From NCBI GenBank assembly GCA_035415725.1, contig DAOOGN010000116.1:1-9864 (forward strand): a stretch of DNA of 9,864 nucleotides. The letters are read 5' to 3'. The position numbers and the translations under genes are program-made. Shown here one piece after another: positions 1-5,371 of the stretch. The notes beneath the pieces were generated by a model. That model ran no database searches and had not been told where the DNA came from. It saw nothing but the letters and a program-made list of their open reading frames with translations. Source of the DNA: DSWT01 sp035415725. GTDB lineage: Bacteria; Chloroflexota; Anaerolineae; B4-G1; SLSP01. Numbering within the stretch: position 1 is the stretch's first letter; the number at the start of each line of letters is the position of its first letter.

Positions 1-257
1 TTTGGTAGGCCAGGTGCTTCTGTATGACAAGATAGGCGTGTTTCTATAAGCCCATTCCCCCTGCCCCCCTTCCCTCCAGGAAGGGGGATTTTGGGTGGGG
101 GTGTCGCCACACCCCCCTTTTGCCCCCTTCTTCCCCGCTGGCGGGGGAGAAGGGGGTTGGGGGATGAGAGGGTCAGCACCTGCCGAAGGGGTAACCTATT
201 ATGTGCCCTCCCCAAAGTCCCCTTCGCCACCTGGCAAAGGTGGCTGAATCGTTACCC
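1..257 (+). repeat. Dispersed GC-rich repeat A, copy 1
   Basis: This segment recurs at 3705-3917 in the same orientation and, more diverged, at 4636-4750 in the opposite orientation. Shared landmarks are TTTGGTAnGCCAGGTGCTTC at the left edge, a run reading GTGTTTCTATAAGCCCAT, a C-rich tract, a long hairpin, and the tail TGGCTGAAT(c/a)GTTAC. It contains three hairpins: GGGGGTGT/ACACCCCC (97-104/109-116), the long one at 123-156, and GCCACCT/AGGTGGC (226-232/238-244). No protein is supported here. The left limit may lie outside the window. The remaining bases up to secA (258-377) show no gene and no clear terminator. Confidence 0.85.
123..156. repeat. 16-bp inverted repeat (hairpin) inside repeat A
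   Basis: The arms 123-138 and 141-156 pair over 16 bp with a single T-G wobble around a two-base centre. The copy in the second repeat A (about 3779-3812) keeps the same fold with a little more divergence, so the structure is conserved along with the repeat. There is no T-tract on either side, so I do not call it an intrinsic terminator for secA, although it lies downstream of that gene. Confidence 0.75.
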
Positions 258-377
258 AAAACACTATTTTCACGTTGAATCAGCGGAGATTTTCAGCTTT
301 ACCTGGAGTCCTCAGTGTTTGTTGTGGTTAGCCGGACTTGTTTCAGGAGAGTTAACGCGTGGGCTGCAGATCGTGGG

Positions 378-3300
378 TTAACGATGCGCCCGTGGCGCTG
401 CCGGCTGTGGCTTTTCCTGATTGACATAGCGGGTGATATTGGCCCGCTGATCGGCCTGGAGATGACAGTCTTTGTACTTTTTGCCGCTGCCACACCAGCA
501 AGCATCATTGCGCCCGAGCTTTTGTGTGCCCGGACTGGCACGCATGGGCGTGGCTTTGGCTTGCGTGTCGCCCAGGTTGGTGCGCAGAATAGGCTGGCGC
601 ATCGGCGTGATGGGCCGCTGGGATTGCGGCGCGCGGGTCTGTTGAGGGATTAAGAAGAGCGAGCGCACGATTTGCGTCTGCACCGAGTTCAACATTTCCT
701 GGTACGCCTCGTAAGCCTCTTTTTGATAAGCGATGATGGGCTTCTGTTGCCCGATAGCACGCAGTTCAATGCCTTCGCGCAGCATGTCCAGGTCGGTGAG
801 ATGTCGCACCCAATGATTGTCCAACTGCTGTAACATTAACTGACGGTCGCGGAACAGCCGGGCCACATCGATGATCACATTCTTGACCTGCGCCTCGATT
901 TCTGTGGGCATACGGCGGATGGGTTGATCGTACCAGGGGGCGACGGTTGCCTGGCCGACGTCTGTGTTGATCCGCGCGATGATCATCGCGGAGAGCGGAT
1001 CTCGCATCTCTTCCAGCATCTTCAGGGACGTTTCCTGCTGGCGTAAGGTATGGTAAGTCATTTCGCCGAGTTTTTGGTTGATGTCGCGATAGTATTGGTC
1101 GGCCTTCTGGACGAATTCCTCGATCATGGCTTCCGCCGTCATCCCTTGCAGGCCGGCGGACGTATAACTGTGCAGCGCGGGCACGGCCTGGCGCAGTTCC
1201 GCGAGCAGCTCTTCCAGATCCCACTCGTCCTCGTCGCCCTGGGTCTTCGCTTCGACAATGCGCCGGATAGCACTCCGGGTCATATCCATCAGATCGTCGT
1301 GCAGGTCTTCGCGGCTGAGGATTTTGGCCCGCTCGGCGTACACCACCTCGCGTTGCTTGTTGACCACATCATCGTATTCGAGCACGTGTTTGCGGATGTC
1401 GAAATTGTAACCCTCGACGCGCTGTTGGACGGATTCGATAGCTTTGGCAATCGCGTTGAACTCTAGCGGCGCTTCGTCCAATCCTGCGCGTTCCATCCAC
1501 GGCTGAAGCCGCTCACCGCCGAACCGGCGCAGCAACTCATCTTCCAGCGAGATGTAGAAACGGCTGGAACCGGGATCGCCCTGACGTCCGGCGCGTCCGC
1601 GCAGTTGATTGTCAATACGCCGTGCCTCGTGGCGTTCCGTACCGATGACGTGCAGCCCGCCCAATTCGTAAATGCGTTGGTGGTCGCGCTCACACTTCTG
1701 CACCCGCTCGTAGAGGACTTTGGCCCAGCGTTGCGGGTACCGGCTCGTCGGGTCTTCGCCCTGGCGCGCCATCTTGAGAGCGTCCTCCCACGCCAAAGAG
1801 GGGATTTGGGTCAGATCCACTCCCTCACGGCGCAGGTCATCGCGCGCCATACCTTCGGGATTGCCGCCGAGAAGGATGTCCACACCGCGTCCGGCCATGT
1901 TCGTGGCGATGGTTACCGCGCCCGGCTGCCCGGCCTGCGCGATGATAACGGCCTCTTGTTCGTGATACTTCGCGTTGAGGACATTGTGGGGAATCTGGTG
2001 CGCTTTGAGCATCTTGGCGAGCCGCTCGGACGTTTCGATGGCGGTAGTGCCGACCAACACGGGTCGTCCGGCTTTATACACCGCTTCGATCTCGCCGATG
2101 ACCGCCTTGAACTTCGTCATTTCGCTCTTGTAAATCTGATCGGGCATATCCAGGCGGCGGTAATAGCGCTGTCCAGCGGGCCCATCGTAGACGGTGACTT
2201 TGTAGTTGTGCTGTGAGGAGAGCACGCCCGCAAAAGCGACATTGGAATCCTGGGGTGGGATCTGGCGTTCTTTCAGCTCGCCGAACTGCGCCTGGTATTC
2301 CACATTTGTCGGCAAGACCACGACTTCCAGCCCGTAAATCTTGCGCAATTCTTCTGCTTCGGTGGCTGCCGTACCGGTCATCCCGGCCAGTTTATCGTAC
2401 ATACGGAAGAAGTTTTGGAAGGTGATCGTCGCATAGGTCAACGACTCACGGCGGATTTCCACGTGTTCCTTGGCTTCGATGGCCTGGTGCAGGCCCTCTG
2501 AGTAACGCCGTCCGAACATCAGCCGCCCCGTAAATTCATCGACGATGATGATCTCCCCGTCGCGTACCACGTACTGCTTATCGAGGGCAAAGAACTCTTT
2601 AGCGCGGAGCGCGTTATCGAGGTAGGCGAGCATATGCGCGTGTTGGGGATCGTAGATGCTTTCACCGGCGGGGATATGGACGATTTCCTCGACTTTGGCA
2701 GTGCCCTCCTCGGTGAGGATGACTGTTTGAGTGCGTTCATCGACTTCGTAGTCTGTTCCGGCGTGCAGTCGGGGGACAATCGCTGCAAAACGTTGGTACA
2801 GTTCAGACGATTCTTCGGCCGGACCGGAAATAATCAGCGGCGTGCGGGCCTCGTCGATGAGGATGCTGTCAACCTCGTCGACGATAGCGTAGTGCAGCTC
2901 GCGCTGCGCGCACTGGTTCAGGTCGATGACCATATTGTCGCGCAAGTAGTCGAAGCCGAACTCGTTGTTGGTCCCATAGGTGATGTCGGCCCGATACGCC
3001 TCCCGCCGTGTGATAGGTCGCAGATACTGATAGCGGTCATCGGTCGAAGTATAGTCGGGATCGTAAAGGAATGAGGCTTCGTCGGGTTTTCCGGCGCCAG
3101 ACTGAATGACACTGACCCGCATGCCGAGCGCATGATAAACCGGGCCCATCCACTGCGCGCCGTATTTTGCCAGATAATCGTTGGGGGTCACCAGGTGCGC
3201 CCCCTGTCCTTCCAGGGCGTTGAGGTATAGCGGCAGCGTTGCCACCAGCGTCTTGCCTTCGCCGGTGCGCATTTCGGCGACCCGTCCTTCGTGGAGGATC

Positions 3301-3575
3301 ATCCCGCCGATCAGTTGCACGTCGTAGGGACGCAGTCCAATGGTGCGCCGGCTTGCTTCCCGCACGGCGGCAAAGGCTTCCGGCAGGACATCGTCCAATG
3401 TTTGGCCTGCTGTCAACCTTTCTTGGAACGTGGAAGTCTGCGCGCGAAGTTCGGCGTTCGCCAGCGCCTGAAACGCGGGTTCCAGGGTATTGATTTTCTG
3501 AACCGTCTTTTGCAAGCGCGCAATTGTGTGTTGGTTGGGATCGCCCAAGATGTGTTGTAGAAAACCCTTTGCCAT
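378..3575 (-). CDS. secA: Protein translocase ATPase SecA
   Basis: SecA is the peripheral ATPase motor that pushes unfolded preproteins through SecYEG at the inner membrane. At 1065 residues it is longer than the roughly 900 of E. coli. Visible motifs are Walker A TGEGKT (residues 104-109), Walker B DEVD (233-236), the segment GTNNEFGFDYLRDN (201-214), the helicase-like MAGRGVDI and RGRAGRQGDPG stretches, and a C-terminal SEC-C zinc motif CxC-x8-CH (C1026, C1028, C1037, H1038) that in other bacteria binds SecB or ribosomes. About 20 extra residues (roughly 157-188) sit between the first nucleotide-binding strands, where E. coli has a short loop; I associate this with Chloroflexota. The start is supported by AGGAG (3582-3586) six bases upstream. 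The gene is intact and stands alone, between two copies of repeat A, with a MITE-like element ending 23 bases before its start. Confidence 0.98.
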   Translation of the reverse strand: MAKGFLQHILGDPNQHTIARLQKTVQKINTLEPAFQALANAELRAQTSTFQERLTAGQTLDDVLPEAFAAVREASRRTIGLRPYDVQLIGGMILHEGRVAEMRTGEGKTLVATLPLYLNALEGQGAHLVTPNDYLAKYGAQWMGPVYHALGMRVSVIQSGAGKPDEASFLYDPDYTSTDDRYQYLRPITRREAYRADITYGTNNEFGFDYLRDNMVIDLNQCAQRELHYAIVDEVDSILIDEARTPLIISGPAEESSELYQRFAAIVPRLHAGTDYEVDERTQTVILTEEGTAKVEEIVHIPAGESIYDPQHAHMLAYLDNALRAKEFFALDKQYVVRDGEIIIVDEFTGRLMFGRRYSEGLHQAIEAKEHVEIRRESLTYATITFQNFFRMYDKLAGMTGTAATEAEELRKIYGLEVVVLPTNVEYQAQFGELKERQIPPQDSNVAFAGVLSSQHNYKVTVYDGPAGQRYYRRLDMPDQIYKSEMTKFKAVIGEIEAVYKAGRPVLVGTTAIETSERLAKMLKAHQIPHNVLNAKYHEQEAVIIAQAGQPGAVTIATNMAGRGVDILLGGNPEGMARDDLRREGVDLTQIPSLAWEDALKMARQGEDPTSRYPQRWAKVLYERVQKCERDHQRIYELGGLHVIGTERHEARRIDNQLRGRAGRQGDPGSSRFYISLEDELLRRFGGERLQPWMERAGLDEAPLEFNAIAKAIESVQQRVEGYNFDIRKHVLEYDDVVNKQREVVYAERAKILSREDLHDDLMDMTRSAIRRIVEAKTQGDEDEWDLEELLAELRQAVPALHSYTSAGLQGMTAEAMIEEFVQKADQYYRDINQKLGEMTYHTLRQQETSLKMLEEMRDPLSAMIIARINTDVGQATVAPWYDQPIRRMPTEIEAQVKNVIIDVARLFRDRQLMLQQLDNHWVRHLTDLDMLREGIELRAIGQQKPIIAYQKEAYEAYQEMLNSVQTQIVRSLFLIPQQTRAPQSQRPITPMRQPILRTNLGDTQAKATPMRASPGTQKLGRNDACWCGSGKKYKDCHLQADQRANITRYVNQEKPQPAAPRAHR

Positions 3576-3598
3576 ACTGTTCTCCTGGTTGATAATTT

Positions 3599-3706
3599 AG
3601 GACTTACGCAAATTTCCGTTTGTAGTGACGGCTTCAGCCATTCTTAGCTCCTAAGAGACGCCTGAAGGCGTCACTTTATTCCCTATACCAGGTTTGGCGT
3701 AGACTT
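3599..3706 (-). mobile_element. MITE-like palindromic element, copy 1 (degenerate distal end)
   Basis: Positions 3599-3675 are the reverse complement of 4345-4421 with 5 mismatches in 77 bases by hand alignment. The terminal sequence AGGACTTACGC (3599-3609) is intact at the secA-proximal end. At the other end GGCGTAGACTTT (about 3696-3707) looks like a decayed copy of the matching terminal repeat. Inside are GACGCC/GGCGTC and GGCTTCAGCC-type hairpins. There is no transposase, so movement would depend on one supplied in trans. The intact end lies between the secA ribosome binding site and any upstream promoter, so the element is probably transcribed as part of the secA leader. Confidence 0.75.
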
Positions 3707-3917
3707 TGGTATGCCAGGTGCTTCTGTATGACAAGATATTCGTGTTTCTATAAGCCCATCCCCCCTGCCCCCCTTTTGCCCTCTTCTTCCCCGCTGGCGG
3801 GGGAGAAGGGGGTTGGGGGATGAGAGGGTCATTGCCTATGGCTGAAGTGTCAACCCATGATGCATCATCCCCAAAGTCCTATTCGCAACCTGACAAGGGT
3901 GGCTGAATAGTTACTCA
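3705..3917 (+). repeat. Dispersed repeat A, copy 2
   Basis: Aligns along its length with positions 1-257. The first 70 bases are nearly identical, then a 48-base block of copy 1 (72-119) is missing, then the long hairpin and the GGGGGTTGGGGGATGAGAGG tract match closely. The tail is more diverged but keeps the TGGCTGAATnGTTAC ending. It begins directly at the degenerate end of the MITE-like element and has no coding potential that I can support. Confidence 0.85.
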
Positions 3918-3926
3918 TTGTGTTTT

Positions 3927-3954
3927 ATTATACCATAGGCAAGTTGCGATACAA
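3927..3954 (-). promoter_or_regulatory. Candidate sigma70-type promoter toward secA
   Basis: On the minus strand, TTGTAT (3949-3954) and a perfect TATAAT (3927-3932) are separated by 16 bases. Transcription would start near 3920 and run about 345 bases to secA through repeat A copy 2 and the MITE-like element. This is the best minus-strand promoter match I found upstream of secA. A weaker promoter nearer the gene cannot be excluded. Confidence 0.45.
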
Positions 3955-4028
3955 TAGTGACCCAGAAACCAGGCCGATCGCGCAGCACTGAACCGTAGTC
4001 AGTACCGCGACTTGAATTATAGGGAGCT

Positions 4029-4069
4029 TATAGGTGGTATATAGGTGGTATATAGGTGGTATATAGGTG
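4029..4069. repeat. 11-bp tandem repeat, 3.7 copies
   Basis: The unit TATAGGTGGTA is repeated exactly three times (4029-4061), followed by the partial copy TATAGGTG (4062-4069). The period is about one helical turn, so the same face of DNA would be shown at each unit. It could be a protein-binding array or simple replication slippage. No gene overlaps it. Confidence 0.9.
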
Positions 4070-4120
4070 CTCCGAGTCTTCTAGTACAGCGTGGCAGGAA
4101 TTTCACCTCCGTTAGCCATG

Positions 4121-4171
4121 CTTGGAGCGGGTCGCTGCTTGGAGCGGATCGCCAGATCCGCGGTTCTGGCG
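4121..4171. repeat. Short direct repeat and two mutually exclusive hairpins
   Basis: CTTGGAGCGG occurs at 4121-4130 and 4138-4147. Overlapping the second copy, GCGGATC (4144-4150) can pair with GATCCGC (4155-4161), while CGCCAGA (4150-4156) can pair instead with TCTGGCG (4165-4171). Both stems are perfect over 7 bp and share bases, so only one can form at a time. No coding region is apparent. The stretch 4090-4299 otherwise shows nothing I can name. Confidence 0.5.
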
Positions 4172-4299
4172 CGCTACGCCGGTGGCGACTCAAAATTGCC
4201 CCACGCTGCGGACTTCCCACGACCTGGAGTTCTCCGACGGGTGGTTAGTACAGGGAAAGGGAATAGGTTACTTTGCAGGGTTTACTGGTTTGAATAGAC

Positions 4300-4421
4300 A
4301 GGACTTACGCCAGCCTGGCTCGAATCAAGCGGCGGAGGATTTGTAGTGACGCCTTCAGGCGTCTCTTAGGAGCTAAGAACGGCTAAAGCCGTCACTACAA
4401 ACAGAAGTCTGCGTAAGTCCT
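4300..4421 (+). mobile_element. MITE-like palindromic element, copy 2 (both ends intact)
   Basis: The element is 122 bp, bounded by perfect 11-bp terminal inverted repeats AGGACTTACGC (4300-4310) and GCGTAAGTCCT (4411-4421). Inside is a perfect 12-bp inverted repeat TTTGTAGTGACG/CGTCACTACAAA (4340-4351/4390-4401), which encloses the hairpins GACGCC-TTCA-GGCGTC (4348-4363) and ACGGCT-AA-AGCCGT (4379-4392) and a small central TTAGGAGCTAA palindrome. The whole could fold as a cruciform or cloverleaf. ATAGA occurs just outside both ends (4294-4298 and 4422-4426), but the left copy is one base away from the terminus, so a target duplication is only possible. There is no coding sequence. Confidence 0.8.
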
Positions 4422-4466
4422 ATAGATATGGGCAGGTGATTTTCTCATCCGTGGACGTTAACGGCT

Positions 4467-4499
4467 TGGCCCCCCGGCGAGGGGGAATCCGGGGGGCCA
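4467..4499. repeat. Strong GC hairpin
   Basis: TGGCCCCCCGG (4467-4477) pairs perfectly with CCGGGGGGCCA (4489-4499) around an 11-base loop. There is no following T-tract on either strand, so it is not a textbook intrinsic terminator. It lies 12 bases before a strong Shine-Dalgarno sequence and a very small ORF. Confidence 0.75.
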
Positions 4500-4526
4500 C
4501 CAGCCAAGGAAAGGAGGAGAGGTGCG

Positions 4527-4616
4527 ATGAAATACGCAAACCTCAAACACTCTTTCCCTCTTATCATAACGAATTCCCATCCTAAACAAAGTGACGAATG
4601 GCTACTTCTTCGGTGA
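4527..4616 (+). CDS. Possible 29-residue small ORF
   Basis: ATG at 4527 is preceded by AAGGAGG (4511-4517) with 9-base spacing, one of the best ribosome binding sites in the window. It opens a 29-codon frame ending at TGA 4614-4616. The peptide begins MKYANLKHSF and ends WLLLR. It has a short hydrophobic patch (PLII) but no convincing membrane helix or signal peptide, and I recognise no family. The strong hairpin just upstream and the nearby promoterless repeats leave open whether it is transcribed. It could be a leader peptide, a decayed gene end or chance. Confidence 0.25.
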   Translation: MKYANLKHSFPLIITNSHPKQSDEWLLLR

Positions 4617-4635
4617 CGTAAATCCGCGTGGAGCG

Positions 4636-4750
4636 GCCCCCCTGCTCCCCCCGCCACCCTCTTACAAAAATCCCTCTTCCCTGGGGCAGGGGGGATAAGC
4701 TCATAGAAACACGCCTGGCGCGTCATCCACCAGCCCTTCGCCTACTCAAA
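4636..4750 (-). repeat. Dispersed repeat A, copy 3 (inverted, diverged)
   Basis: Read on the minus strand, this stretch follows repeat A from its TTTGGTAGGCC edge: TTTGAGTAGGC, then the GGCGTGTTTCTATGAGCTTA stretch, the C-rich tract and the GGAAGAGGGATTTTTG block. The best-matching part is 4690-4716. The far half is truncated or too decayed to follow. Its outer edge ends 12 bases before the extended -10 promoter at 4762. Confidence 0.65.
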
Positions 4751-4761
4751 GAAGCAGCCTG

Positions 4762-4770
4762 TGTTATACT
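4762..4770 (+). promoter_or_regulatory. Extended -10 promoter for the solenoid/kinase genes
   Basis: TGTTATACT carries the TGn extension plus TATACT (4765-4770). There is no good -35 at 16-18 bases, which is tolerated by extended -10 promoters. Initiation near 4777 would give a leader of about 77 bases containing a small CTGC-CGCAA-GCAG hairpin (4792-4804), then the ribosome binding site at 4847. Confidence 0.5.
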
Positions 4771-4853
4771 AGAGGTGGTGTACGATGGTTGCTGCCGCAA
4801 GCAGAGTTTTGCGTCAGGCTATGGGATAGTCAACTCGGATGTGATCAGGAGGG

Positions 4854-5294
4854 ATGATGAACGAAGAACTGAAAAATGCAGTGTCGGAAGGTGAAGCCAC
4901 TATGACCGGGAACGCGGCGACTCCAGCCATGCTCGGCGACGTGACGGCGGAAACGGTGACGATCGGGCAAGGCGGCGCGCAGAACGTCAAAGCCAGGGAG
5001 GTTCACGTCAACCAGGGCGGCATCGCGCGCGCCGAGGGCAAGTTTATCGACGTGCAAGATGGCGGTGTTGCCCTGGCGCTGGGCGAAAATATGACGCTGA
5101 CCGACGGTGGTGTGGCGGTGGTCATGGCAGAAAACGTCAAAATGGTTGACAGTATGGCGCTCTTTGTTGGCGCCGGCCATGTCGACGGCGAAAACACCAA
5201 GATCATCTTCGATATGCGTGCTGCCGTTCTCTGCGGCGTGTTGATGGGCATTGTCGCCAGTCTGTTCAGCAAATTCTGCGGACGTAAAGCGTAA
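4854..5294 (+). CDS. Membrane-anchored beta-solenoid repeat protein, uncharacterised
   Basis: I recognise no named family. Residues 35-109 form five gap-free 15-residue repeats starting at V35, V50, I65, M80 and V95, with the pattern [VIM]x[VIML]x[QD]GG[VIA]A then small residues and AEN-like ends; the fifth loses the GG pair. Residues 20-34 look like a decayed sixth repeat. Alternating hydrophobic positions and paired glycines suggest a short right-angled beta-solenoid, reminiscent of bactofilin-like folds (inference). Residues about 123-141 form one hydrophobic helix followed by GRKA, so the solenoid probably sits at the membrane as a C-terminally anchored protein. AGGAGG (4847-4852) is only one base from ATG 4854 and four from ATG 4857. 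ATG 4902 (residue 17) has GGAAGGTGA seven bases upstream and would keep all repeats, so the true start is uncertain. The next gene, a histidine kinase, starts 77 bases downstream on the same strand. Confidence 0.85.
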   Translation: MMNEELKNAVSEGEATMTGNAATPAMLGDVTAETVTIGQGGAQNVKAREVHVNQGGIARAEGKFIDVQDGGVALALGENMTLTDGGVAVVMAENVKMVDSMALFVGAGHVDGENTKIIFDMRAAVLCGVLMGIVASLFSKFCGRKA

Positions 5295-5303
5295 GTATAA
5301 CCT

Positions 5304-5336
5304 GGATAAGGCCGGTGCTCGCAGCCTGCCTTATCC
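5304..5336 (+). repeat. 9-bp inverted repeat between solenoid gene and kinase
   Basis: GGATAAGGC (5304-5312) pairs perfectly with GCCTTATCC (5328-5336) around a 15-base loop, 9 bases after the solenoid stop codon and about 18 bases before the kinase ribosome binding site. There is no T-tract, so it may be an mRNA-stabilising or attenuating structure rather than a complete terminator. Confidence 0.55.
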
Positions 5337-5371
5337 CATAATGCCTCCTGTCTGAAGGAGAAATTGTTCCA

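Noticed and set aside
123..156. Intrinsic terminator of secA
   Set aside because: Long stem but no T-tract on the minus strand, more than 200 bases past the stop codon, and the same hairpin occurs in another repeat copy away from any gene end.
350..380. Two GTTAAC palindromes (350-355 and 375-380) near the secA stop as an attachment or terminator site
   Set aside because: Each is only a 6-base palindrome, there is no further pairing or T-tract, and no integrase is nearby.
1605..2216. 203-residue plus-strand open frame inside secA
   Set aside because: Antisense shadow of a fully supported secA reading frame.
4029..4069. CRISPR array
   Set aside because: The 11-bp units are directly adjacent with no spacers and there are no cas genes.
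4082..4253. TAGTACAG at 4082-4089 and 4246-4253 as a target duplication around a 156-bp insertion
   Set aside because: No terminal inverted repeats are visible at the inner edges, and one 8-base match in such a stretch is not improbable by chance.
4017..4346. Several 67-74 residue overlapping open frames in the repeat nest
   Set aside because: Low-complexity composition, overlap with the tandem array and MITE-like element, no ribosome binding sites and no recognisable motifs.
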